A DNA stretch of 64,000 nt from contig NC_006048.2 of assembly GCF_000006445.2 (NCBI RefSeq), positions 992,001-1,056,000 of the forward strand, read 5' to 3'. Below, piece by piece: positions 50,992 to 59,680 of the stretch. The notes under the pieces are model-generated. The model saw only the letters and a program-made list of their open reading frames with translations. It did not search any database and was not told where the DNA came from. Within the stretch, counting starts at the first letter, position 1. Each line of letters opens with the position of its first letter. Both the position numbers and the translations under genes were made by a program. This DNA is from Debaryomyces hansenii CBS767 (lineage: Eukaryota > Ascomycota > Pichiomycetes > Serinales > Debaryomycetaceae).

Positions 50992-51307
50992 TTTTTTTGA
51001 CAAAATCGAATCAACAATGTACTGGTTGTGATGAGACCAGAGTTCCATGTATTATATCTTTGTTGTATCGGTTGGTTTGCAATTTCACCTTTAATAATGT
51101 AAGAAAGTCGACATGAGACTAGCGCGAGCAAAAAATATTATGCGTACGAGAAAAAGAAATAGTTGCAAAAAGATGTTATAGGCTAAAATTTAGGATTTTG
51201 CTACTAGTTATGAATGAATGCAAATTACATTTATGAGGCATATTAATACATGAAGTTTATAAATAAGATATAAGTATCCTAAAACCACTGCAAATGATAA
51301 ATTTGTT
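50992..51307. other. Intergenic region tRNA-Ala/FNT gene
   Basis: About 315 bases of AT-rich sequence after the T-run terminator. No gene is seen. Confidence 0.35.
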
Positions 51308-53032
51308 CTAATTTTCGTGTGATTTAGGTTGGTAGTTTACAATATTAAACGATGATTGATCTGAACTTTGTACAGGAGGAGTGGAGTTATTTGTCTGAAA
51401 TTCCGAATTGATAGATTGCCCTGGCGATATATTCTCTGGTTGTGTGAAGGGTATACTACCAATATTATCCACGTTATTTGGTTCGGTGTTTCTTGTCGCA
51501 GTTGTTAGGTTTGTCGATAGTGGGACGGCATCAACAGTAGCGGCTGCTCTGCTAGTTGGTCTATTCGCAAATTCATGTGATCGTTGAAGAAACTGATTTA
51601 TCCCAATGGCATGTGGTCTTGAATGGCTTCTATTCATGGCATGATAGCTTTGTGTTGAATGGCTTCTAATCACAGGGGGTCTGTCTTGGTTTTGCGATTC
51701 GATGTCTTTATGTTGTTTATTTACTGTCAAATTTGACAAAAACTTCTTAACGTGATCTCCAATATATGTTGCAGTCGTGGAATCGTCGTCATTTTGAAAT
51801 TCAGTTCTAGCTGTATGAATTGAATCAAGATCTTCGTCGATGGTATTAACATTCATACCAGATGCAATAGATCTTTCTCTTTCACTCGGAGGTGCCATTC
51901 CGTATACAGGGAAAACATTCTTCGGAGATTTAGCAGCATAACGAGCATTACCAACACTAAATCTAGAAGCTCCTGACGCTCTAGAAGAAATTTTAATCAA
52001 ATTCTCTGGATATCCACTAAAATTATCTACTAACTGCTCTGGTGGAGCAACAGAAACATTATTTTCGGAACTTAAGCTTGAACTCTCGCGCTTTTCAGTT
52101 TTCATAAGTGACTCTGGCACTTCTTCGAATTCCTCAGTAATAGTTCGTGATCTATTTTTAACAACTCTAGAATCAGAGTTGATTTGTGGTTGTTCATCTC
52201 TTGCATCGTATTCGGGTAAATTCAATTTTCTTTGATCTCTTTCCACACTGTACAAATGTAAGTACCATGGGATTACGATTCCAAAGAACGAACCACCGAT
52301 TATGTTACCAAGTGCCCCTGGCAACATAATTTTCCACGCAACCTTCCCAACAGATATCGGTGCATGGTTTATTAATCCCATTAGTACAATGTACATATCT
52401 GCAACAGAATGGGTGAAGCCAATACTTACAAGTGAAAATATCGGCAAAAGTAACATGAGAAACTTCACATGCACAGGCCTTACCATTATTTGTAAATATA
52501 TACCAAGACAGACAAAAAAGTTACCGGCCATACCCTTAATTAAGTTATCAACGAAAGAAAACGATGCCTTCTGCATTAAAGCTTCAATTGATCCTTTCAC
52601 AAAATCTTCTTTCTGACTGATATGGGAAAAATGGCAGATGACATAACAGACAAATATATTCGCTACCAAATTTATCCAATAACTAACAAGCCAACTGATT
52701 ATAAGGTCTAGTATAGATACAGCTCCTCGTACGAGACCCACACTGAAAAACAAAATATTCGAGTTGAACAAATCCGTACCAGTGATAACAACATAAAATA
52801 AACCGATTGGATAAGCAAACCCTTGAAGCAACACTATAATTCCTGGGTTGCTCTCTTTCAAACCCGGATTATACGATTCTAGTACGTCAAATATCATTCC
52901 ACCTGTACTGAATAATAGTCCTCCCATGAATGAATTGACAATTAGTACTTCTATGGGTAGACGAGCTTTTTTCATAGACGTAGCAACTACAGCCAAGGCT
53001 GCTTCATTATTCGTAGAGTACGAATCATCCAT
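51308..53032 (-). CDS. Formate/nitrite transporter (FNT) family membrane protein, YHL008C-like
   Basis: I place the start at 53,032 (MDDSYSTNNEAALAVV), where similarity to S. cerevisiae YHL008C begins, giving 574 residues. The frame continues 47 codons upstream (Met at 53,173), but those residues lack family character. Six membrane helices occupy residues about 25-270, with LFNSNILFFSVG and GNFFVCLGIYLQIM as strong FNT matches and PISVGKVAWKIMLPGALGNI near the last. A cytosolic tail of about 290 residues is Ser/Asn-rich and variable. Bacterial relatives carry formate, nitrite or hydrosulfide. The yeast substrate is not established. The YARDEQPQ-like sequence after the last helix (LNLPEYDARDEQPQINSDSR) is also kept in YHL008C. 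Confidence 0.88.
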   Translation of the reverse strand: MDDSYSTNNEAALAVVATSMKKARLPIEVLIVNSFMGGLLFSTGGMIFDVLESYNPGLKESNPGIIVLLQGFAYPIGLFYVVITGTDLFNSNILFFSVGLVRGAVSILDLIISWLVSYWINLVANIFVCYVICHFSHISQKEDFVKGSIEALMQKASFSFVDNLIKGMAGNFFVCLGIYLQIMVRPVHVKFLMLLLPIFSLVSIGFTHSVADMYIVLMGLINHAPISVGKVAWKIMLPGALGNIIGGSFFGIVIPWYLHLYSVERDQRKLNLPEYDARDEQPQINSDSRVVKNRSRTITEEFEEVPESLMKTEKRESSSLSSENNVSVAPPEQLVDNFSGYPENLIKISSRASGASRFSVGNARYAAKSPKNVFPVYGMAPPSERERSIASGMNVNTIDEDLDSIHTARTEFQNDDDSTTATYIGDHVKKFLSNLTVNKQHKDIESQNQDRPPVIRSHSTQSYHAMNRSHSRPHAIGINQFLQRSHEFANRPTSRAAATVDAVPLSTNLTTATRNTEPNNVDNIGSIPFTQPENISPGQSINSEFQTNNSTPPVQSSDQSSFNIVNYQPKSHEN

Positions 53033-53354
53033 ATTTAACTGTAAGAGATCTATGAGAATAATGTATTTGTCATGAGATGGGTATAAGTTTGAGACAGAAT
53101 TTGAGACTTCAAAATAACGCGGATTAATCCGTACAGAAATATCGAGATCAACAACTGAAAGAAAGGCAGACAAGATGTATAATGCTATATATACGTAGCA
53201 AGTATACGTGTATTCATTGAATAATGCATGAAAGGATATAATGCTACACTGATGAGACCAAGTTAGAGAGTATATTTGTACTCAAAAAATAATATAACAA
53301 AAGTTGCAAAATCTATAAATACCGCTTAATTAATATACAAGACAATGTAAGGAA
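53033..53354. other. Intergenic region FNT gene/RAD18
   Basis: About 320 bases holding the upstream open extension of the FNT frame and the FNT gene promoter. The part nearest RAD18 is AT-rich. No gene is called. Confidence 0.35.
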
Positions 53355-54830
53355 TCAACTGTGAGATTCGTTAAGTGTATCCTTTACAAAAAGTGGGCTA
53401 TTAGCAATATCCTTCTTAAAGTTAAGATTACTAATTTCATTCTGTTGGATTTCCTCGGAAGCGCCATCATCGATGGGCTCTATTAAATTTGCTTCTGACC
53501 GATATTCAGATCGTTCGTTTAAATGTTGGCCACCGACCAGATGGGTATTAATTGCTTCTGTGTCAATGGATATTGAAGATGTCACATTTTTCGTACTGGC
53601 TTTTTTTATGGATGCTCGAGCTGCTTTAACCAAAGACTTATATTCGTTTCTATTGGCGTCTAACCACTCCTTCACGGAGAAATTCTTGTCTGTGATGGAC
53701 TTCACAGCGGGACTTCCATTATTAAACAAAGTGGATGTCGACCCTTGGTTTGTGAATGCCAGATGAGAAAGTTCCCATTGATTAAGTTTTTGCTTCAACA
53801 CCTTTTCCGATAAAGGATGATTGCTATCCAAATTTGAGTTAAATAAAATATAATATTGGTTATACCTCAATTCAAGCTGGATTCTAGTTCCCTGCACTGG
53901 AAGCTTCAAATGTGATAATTTTTCTTTTAATTTAGGAGTAGTTAATGAGCTAAAATCCAATTTCGGAAGCTTCTTTATATCATTGTGGTGGTGCTTAGAA
54001 ACCTCATCAAAGTAGAAGTTTTGGTTGTCTGTTTTAGATAAATCCAACTTACCAGCACCTGCCATTATGGGTTTATTATCCGCTGGCTTGAAAAATGACG
54101 AGATTCCGTTATTCGTCTTGTTGGGCTGTCTTCTCTTCATAGATTGATATCTCAGAGATGAATTTCCTGCAGACCTTGAACTCGAAGGCTGGCTCTTTCC
54201 ACTTAAACAATAATCAATATGTTGCGTTTGTAGTAAATCCGCTGACATTACCTCAGCGCAAATTGGGCATTCCACCATTTCATTTCTGGTTGGAATAGCA
54301 TTTCGTGAATTTGAGTTAATCTCTGCCTTTATTTTCTTCTTTGGGACGTCATTTGATGCTTCGGATAACTCTAGACTGTTACTTTCATCCGATGATATCT
54401 CGATAACTTCTTGATCTGGCGATGATCTTTTCCGGGAATCTTCGTCTTTGCTTGGTATCTCTGAAAATGGGCTTCTATTTTTGTCATATGCTTCATTCGA
54501 CTCTTCTTTCTTAAGTAACTCTAGTAAAATAGGTCTGAATTTGGAAAAACATAAAACTATCTCTTCTAGTAATATAACCCGCTTGAGATTACTTTCAAAT
54601 TGCTCTGCTTTACACAAAGGACAATGACTGTTAACAATCAAGTATTCCCTAATACAATGTGAACAGAATGTATGGTTACAGCTCGTTATGACGGGCGCCT
54701 TAAGAAATTCTTTACATATATAGCAACGCTGTAGTGAATCAAGTTCTTTTAGATTTGGCAATTTTGTAGGTTCCCAGTCCGAGGGATCTGTAACATTCTG
54801 AAGATTTTTCGTAAATGGATTTGAATTCAT
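53355..54830 (-). CDS. RAD18: DNA-damage-tolerance E3 ubiquitin ligase Rad18
   Basis: The protein has 491 residues; S. cerevisiae Rad18 has 487. The RING finger begins at Cys36-x2-Cys39 (CYICKEFLKAPVITSCNHTF) and closes with HCPLCK. A UBZ4-type ubiquitin-binding finger reads ECPICAEVMSADLLQTQHID, with a following Cys. A SAP domain starts near residue 300 (LSHLKLPVQGTRIQLELRYN). Downstream of it lies the Rad6-binding helix region. With Rad6, Rad18 mono-ubiquitinates PCNA at stalled forks and starts translesion synthesis or template switching. The middle acidic stretch (EVIEISSDESNSLELSE) resembles a SUMO-interacting motif. Gene order is head-to-tail with the SEC12-type gene downstream of its 5' end. 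Confidence 0.93.
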   Translation of the reverse strand: MNSNPFTKNLQNVTDPSDWEPTKLPNLKELDSLQRCYICKEFLKAPVITSCNHTFCSHCIREYLIVNSHCPLCKAEQFESNLKRVILLEEIVLCFSKFRPILLELLKKEESNEAYDKNRSPFSEIPSKDEDSRKRSSPDQEVIEISSDESNSLELSEASNDVPKKKIKAEINSNSRNAIPTRNEMVECPICAEVMSADLLQTQHIDYCLSGKSQPSSSRSAGNSSLRYQSMKRRQPNKTNNGISSFFKPADNKPIMAGAGKLDLSKTDNQNFYFDEVSKHHHNDIKKLPKLDFSSLTTPKLKEKLSHLKLPVQGTRIQLELRYNQYYILFNSNLDSNHPLSEKVLKQKLNQWELSHLAFTNQGSTSTLFNNGSPAVKSITDKNFSVKEWLDANRNEYKSLVKAARASIKKASTKNVTSSISIDTEAINTHLVGGQHLNERSEYRSEANLIEPIDDGASEEIQQNEISNLNFKKDIANSPLFVKDTLNESHS

Positions 54831-55043
54831 AACTTCAGAATAAATCAGCCACTATACCACAGGAATTATATCATGGAAGTGATTTAAATATGCAAATCTG
54901 CTGAGTAAACGTCAATATCACCAAATGCTTTTGGTCATTTTGATGCGCGTTATCAAAATCTTATATAAATGACATATGATTACAATTCAAAATTTTATAT
55001 ACTATGCACAAGACTATTTATAAGAATACTGTCCCATAAAGGA

Positions 55044-58000
55044 TTACAATTCATCATGCAATTGACTCGTTGGTTTAGGTTCAGAATATCTAGTTTTCGT
55101 CAGTTTTTTACTGAGACTTTTCTTCGGAATTCTTGTTTTGTTGCTGGACTTTGTAGCACTTTTGATTTTCGATTGAGGTGAAGACGTGCTCGATGATAAT
55201 TTACTACTCAAGATAGTTTTCTGAGGAGCTTCAGTGGATGCCGCTTTAGTGTTTGGTTGTGTGGTTACCTTAGTTGATTTGGCCTTTCTTGTTTTACTTG
55301 ATCTTTTAGAGGACAACCTCTTGGAAGAAGCCTTAGACGTTGAACTAGCAGTACTGGAGACCTCACTAGTAGTCGATTTGAGGGAAGATATACTAGTAGT
55401 TGATTTCGTAGCAGAAAGGTTACTTGTAAATGATTCAGTGGTAGAATGTTCAGCGGTAGAAGGTTCAGTAGTAGAAGGTTCAGTAGTAGAAAACTTACTG
55501 GTAAAAGGTTTGGTAACAATACTTTCTTCATCGATAGAAATACTTTGCTTCTCAGGAGCTGTAACACTTGATTGACTAACAACTTTACTAGGATCGACAT
55601 CATGTTTGCTTATAAATGATTGTGAAACAGTTTGCGTTCTAACATCATCTTCTTGATCAAAGGTTGAATCGTCGACAATATAACCGTCTGAGGTTGGTTC
55701 AGTATCTCTTTCGTCAAAAGAATCAGCATGTGGTAAATCAGCCGGACAGGAATCATCTACCTCGCTTTCAACATCCTCTTCTATATCGTTTTCTATAATA
55801 GGTGAATCAGCAGGGCGAGAGTCGTCAATTTTGTCAGCTGTATTTTCTATATCGCTATGAGTACGAAAATCCTCGTTCGAAGCAACATCAACCTGATCAG
55901 GGATCAAACTTTCGATATCATCTTCGTATGCAGATTCCTTAGCTTCTATAATTGATTCATCAACAGGTTCATCCTCTTCGAATTCACTGGATTCAGTGTC
56001 TCTAGCTATTTGCTCCAGTTTATGAGCTTTAGCAGAGTCAACAGATTCAGCAGTATCATTTTCGATGTCATCATTTACATCATTTACATCAATAACATAT
56101 TCATTGTCATCATCATGATCGCCATTAATATCTTCATTCTCTTGTTCATAACGTAAATCTTCTTCATCATCATCAGCAATATTGTCATCCTTAATATCCA
56201 GGTTATCAGTTGCCGTCTCTCCAGTTTCTTGTTCGTCTTTTTCCTCTTTTTCTTCTTTTTCTTCTTGTTCTTCTTGTGCGTCTTGTGCGTCTTGTCCTTC
56301 TTGTTCGTCTTTTTCTTCTTTTTCTTCTTTTTCTTCTTTTTCTTCTTTTTCTTCTTGTTCTTCTTGTGCGTCTTGTGCGTCTTGTCCGTCTTGTTCGTCT
56401 TGTCCTTCTTGTTCGTCTTGTTCTTCTTGTTCTTCTTGTCCTTCATGTTCCTCGTGTTCTTCTTCTTCGACTGATACTTCAGCGTCATCGACTTCTTCTT
56501 CATTGTCGGACCCAACTATATCAGCACCATTTTCATGAACATCTTCTGCATCCGTCTCACCGTCAGCGGCTGAGTCCGTTTCATTTAGTTTATCTTCAAT
56601 AACACAATCAGACACCGTTTCAACGTCTTCGTCGAGATCTTCATCAGCAACATCGCTTTGCAATTCTTCTTCGGAAAAGTTTTCAGTTTCATAGGAAAGC
56701 TCAGTTGAATTGGAGGTCGCCTCGGTGGTAGCACCGGAAACCATCTCAGTTTCTTCATCTTCAGGAATAACGTCTGTTTCAGCAGCTTCTAATTCAGTTG
56801 TCTCAACAATGGTAGATTCGACAATATTGCTTGTAGAAATATTTGGAGCATTTATAATGGTAGAATCTTCAATATAATTATTCGTGTCGTTGAAAAATGA
56901 CTCAGTGTTAATATTGCTATCTTTTGTTAGTTCATCAATATCCTTAGTAACCGCTCTAATATCTATATTATCATTAGAGAAGGAATATGGGTCGGATGAC
57001 ACGATTGTTGATGCAATTTCAGTGGTTTCTGTCGAATAGGATTCCACGAAACTGGTGACAGACGCTTCAGACGACTGAGGGGTTTCATTCTCATTCCATT
57101 CATCCATTTTGAAGTATTGTTTTGTTGTATCATCACCATCAACATTTTCGCCTCGTATTTTCTCTTTAACGAACTGATAACCGGCAACTCCATATTCATT
57201 GGCAAGCTTAATGCCTACTTGTCCATAATGGCTGGATAACTCATAAAACTGTTTTAATTGACCATTTTCGTAAAACTTCTGCAAGAAGACAGCCACTAAA
57301 CAAGCAAGAACGGCCATAAAAATGTAATGAACTAATGTGCCAATAATAGATCTACCACTTGAATAATTAGTGGGGAGTTTCATAACATGTAGAGTATTGG
57401 CTGCACTAACCGACGCAAGTTTAGTTCCCCGTGGAGAAAAGGCAACCTTTGTAATTGCAAAGCTATGCAATTTAGTAAATGTTTTGATTGTCTTGAAATC
57501 TGCCAATCTAAGAACAGTAACAGACGTATCATTTCCAGCCAACGCCACAAGGCCCTGCGAGAGAGAGATATCCATTGCAGTTATGCCTTTAATTTTGGTA
57601 GAAATATCCCGCTGTTTGAGAATTTTCTTATCAGGAATGGAATACTGGAAAATCGACACACCTTTGCCGTTTTTCAAGCTCGCTGTGACAATAATGTTTG
57701 AATCATCGATGAATCGGACCTTCGAAAGGTTGTATTTAGCCAATGCCTTGTTAGTTACCGCATTGGTGGATGCGATTGAGTTGCCTGTTACTGTCGATAT
57801 GGTTTCGATGGATGAAGCCGTGATGTAGCATAAGGTTTTGCCATCGTCACCTGGGCTTAGGTGGAAGTCCAAGATATCGACGTCCCTTTCAGGTCTAAAC
57901 TTGAAGTTGAGTTCCAACAAATCTGGGTTGAAAATATAGATGACAGATGGGTTGCGGGATGTCATCAAGCATCCCACTGAGTTATGCGATGACAAACAGA

Positions 58001-58439
58001 CGATCTTAGGATATTCTCCCACTCCCTCGCTGCTGATATCCTCCTCCAATTGAGCTGCATCTACAAATCGCAAGTGCTCCTCGCTGGTAAACACATATTT
58101 CCGCAAGTTGTTATTGATGTTCATCGATTTCAACAACTGGGTAGATTGATTACACCCAACAAAAATCGAAAAGTTATCCTCGTTGTCTACTGAATCCTTA
58201 GCAATATCCAAACACATTGGAGAATCCTCATTCTTAGGCAATATAATTTCCCGGAACTTCTGTAACCTTTTACTCTTATCCGATACCTTGAAGCTGCATT
58301 TAATGGCAGTGATCTTGTTAGGAATACCGTTGTTACCTTCTCCACCACCTCCGGTAACAATTATAGTCTTATTATTAACGAATTTCGCCCCATATATGGG
58401 ATATCCAACATCTATAAGGGCTGACTCTTTAGTGGACAT
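55044..58439 (-). CDS. SEC12: Sec12/Sed4-type ER membrane protein with long acidic lumenal domain and HDEL tail
   Basis: This 1131-residue protein has a cytosolic WD40-like propeller in residues 1-360 (FVNNKTIIVTGGGGEGNNGI is the conserved K-loop region of Sec12), a single membrane helix at about 365-388 (LVHYIFMAVLACLVAVFL), and a 740-residue lumenal part. The lumenal part is Glu/Asp-rich, then Ser/Thr-rich (STTEPSTTEPSTAEHSTTES) and finally Lys-rich. The chain ends in HDEL, the ER retrieval signal. Sec12 is the guanine-nucleotide exchange factor for Sar1, which starts COPII coats. In S. cerevisiae Sec12 has 471 residues and its relative Sed4 about 1065, so this gene combines a Sec12-like propeller with a Sed4-like lumenal part. 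Which of the two it replaces is an inference. Confidence 0.88.
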   Translation of the reverse strand: MSTKESALIDVGYPIYGAKFVNNKTIIVTGGGGEGNNGIPNKITAIKCSFKVSDKSKRLQKFREIILPKNEDSPMCLDIAKDSVDNEDNFSIFVGCNQSTQLLKSMNINNNLRKYVFTSEEHLRFVDAAQLEEDISSEGVGEYPKIVCLSSHNSVGCLMTSRNPSVIYIFNPDLLELNFKFRPERDVDILDFHLSPGDDGKTLCYITASSIETISTVTGNSIASTNAVTNKALAKYNLSKVRFIDDSNIIVTASLKNGKGVSIFQYSIPDKKILKQRDISTKIKGITAMDISLSQGLVALAGNDTSVTVLRLADFKTIKTFTKLHSFAITKVAFSPRGTKLASVSAANTLHVMKLPTNYSSGRSIIGTLVHYIFMAVLACLVAVFLQKFYENGQLKQFYELSSHYGQVGIKLANEYGVAGYQFVKEKIRGENVDGDDTTKQYFKMDEWNENETPQSSEASVTSFVESYSTETTEIASTIVSSDPYSFSNDNIDIRAVTKDIDELTKDSNINTESFFNDTNNYIEDSTIINAPNISTSNIVESTIVETTELEAAETDVIPEDEETEMVSGATTEATSNSTELSYETENFSEEELQSDVADEDLDEDVETVSDCVIEDKLNETDSAADGETDAEDVHENGADIVGSDNEEEVDDAEVSVEEEEHEEHEGQEEQEEQDEQEGQDEQDGQDAQDAQEEQEEKEEKEEKEEKEEKDEQEGQDAQDAQEEQEEKEEKEEKDEQETGETATDNLDIKDDNIADDDEEDLRYEQENEDINGDHDDDNEYVIDVNDVNDDIENDTAESVDSAKAHKLEQIARDTESSEFEEDEPVDESIIEAKESAYEDDIESLIPDQVDVASNEDFRTHSDIENTADKIDDSRPADSPIIENDIEEDVESEVDDSCPADLPHADSFDERDTEPTSDGYIVDDSTFDQEDDVRTQTVSQSFISKHDVDPSKVVSQSSVTAPEKQSISIDEESIVTKPFTSKFSTTEPSTTEPSTAEHSTTESFTSNLSATKSTTSISSLKSTTSEVSSTASSTSKASSKRLSSKRSSKTRKAKSTKVTTQPNTKAASTEAPQKTILSSKLSSSTSSPQSKIKSATKSSNKTRIPKKSLSKKLTKTRYSEPKPTSQLHDEL
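56226..56460 (-). repeat. In-frame 90-nt tandem repeat in the SEC12-type gene
   Basis: Residues about 660-738 are coded by a degenerate minisatellite. The word TTCTTGTGCG recurs at 56,271 and 56,361, a 90-base (30-codon) step. Each unit codes for QDAQDAQEEQEEKEEKEEK-type sequence with a DEQEG spacer. Shorter 12- and 6-base periods (CTTTTTCTT, CTTCTTGTC) lie inside each unit. Confidence 0.75.
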
Positions 58440-58626
58440 GTTTAATACCTCTATTTACTATGATCTGGTGTAATTGTTTCTTCTAAACCTGGCATGTTTA
58501 TTATACGTGGCGGCTCGATCTATTTTTGTTGTCTATTTGTTGTGCACATAAAACGTCTAATATGAAAAGCCATAATTAAGCAAAGAATCGACTTCAACCA
58601 GCCATAACAACAGCAGATAGGAGTAA

Positions 58627-59535
58627 ATGAGCGTGAAGACGGTTCTATCGATTCTGTCGCATGTGGTTCATGGATATGTGGGCAACAGATCGACGGTTTT
58701 CCCGCTACAATACAGCGGATGGGACGTGGACGCTATAGATACCACCAATTTTTCAAATCACCCCGGCTACGGAACGTTCCAGGGCAAGGCAAGCTCTCCG
58801 GAGCTTGTCGAGAGTCTATTTGAAGGTATCAGTGATATAATTGACGCAGATTGGGATTACAACATGATTTTGACCGGGTATGCGCCCAATGAAGCGGTGC
58901 TAAAGGTGATACACCAGAAAGTGGATGATATCTTCCAGAAAGCCACCACGAGGCCAGTATGGGTACTAGATCCAGTGCTAGGCGACAACGGCAAGCTCTA
59001 TGTTCTGGAAAAAGTGGTTCCCGTGTATAGGGCCATTCTTTCCAGCGGGAATGTAACCGTGGTGACGCCCAACCAATTTGAGTTCGAGTTATTGAGCGAT
59101 ACGCCGATATCGAACTGGGAGTCGCTTGCTACTGCATTCGACCGGTTTCACCAGCACTACGACGTGCCGTACGTGGTGCTATCGTCGGTCATACTAGACA
59201 ATCTTATGTATTCTGTGGGGTTCACGGCCGCGGAAAACAAGATATTCTACATTCCCATCGACAAAATCGACTGCAACTTCAACGGGTGTGGCGACTTATT
59301 TGCTGCCTTGCTAGCCAACGCATTCTACTCGAACGATTCGGTTCTTACACCGAGAGTATTGAGCGATGTAGTGGTGAAGCTCACCAAGATCTTGAACCAT
59401 AGTTATGACTGCGAGAAACAAATTACAGGCTCAAACGACATAAAATTAGTCAAGGACATCCGTATCGTGTCCCTGAGACATGTACTATTACTGGATAATG
59501 GTAACGATCTTGCTGATGCCGCTACGTACTTATAG
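58627..59535 (+). CDS. BUD16: Pyridoxal kinase (Bud16 type)
   Basis: This 302-residue protein is of the ribokinase superfamily. Family signatures are SHVVHGYVGNRSTVFPLQYS (substrate-binding start), FSNHPGYGTFQGK, VLDPVLGDNGKLYV, and TPNQFEFELLSD. The C-terminal FNGCGDLFAALLANAF contains the GxGD catalytic Asp loop. The enzyme phosphorylates pyridoxal, pyridoxine and pyridoxamine with ATP. S. cerevisiae Bud16 has 312 residues. The start is the first ATG (MSVKTVLSILSH). Codons end in G or C much more than in genes to the left, and this gene together with ATG15 forms a GC-richer block. Confidence 0.92.
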   Translation: MSVKTVLSILSHVVHGYVGNRSTVFPLQYSGWDVDAIDTTNFSNHPGYGTFQGKASSPELVESLFEGISDIIDADWDYNMILTGYAPNEAVLKVIHQKVDDIFQKATTRPVWVLDPVLGDNGKLYVLEKVVPVYRAILSSGNVTVVTPNQFEFELLSDTPISNWESLATAFDRFHQHYDVPYVVLSSVILDNLMYSVGFTAAENKIFYIPIDKIDCNFNGCGDLFAALLANAFYSNDSVLTPRVLSDVVVKLTKILNHSYDCEKQITGSNDIKLVKDIRIVSLRHVLLLDNGNDLADAATYL

Positions 59536-59680
59536 ATTAGTTTAACATGGTAAACGTAGTGATACTGTATCACGCACTATCTAGAAATTTTGTAATCGCC
59601 ACATTGATAATTGATAACGAAAACCAAATCAAAGTAGATAGTACTTATATAAAATTCTAAACGTTCCACTTGATGAAATT

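Noticed and set aside
53033..53173. 47-codon N-terminal extension of the FNT-family protein
   Set aside because: Homology to YHL008C begins at the second Met (53,032) and the extension lacks conserved character, so the later start was chosen.
56084..56515. 143-codon minus-strand frame with a very long Lys run, plus several plus-strand Ser/Cys- or Phe/Leu-rich frames over the same bases
   Set aside because: They are other-frame readings of the Glu/Gln/Lys repeat of the SEC12-type gene, whose 1131-codon frame covers the whole interval.
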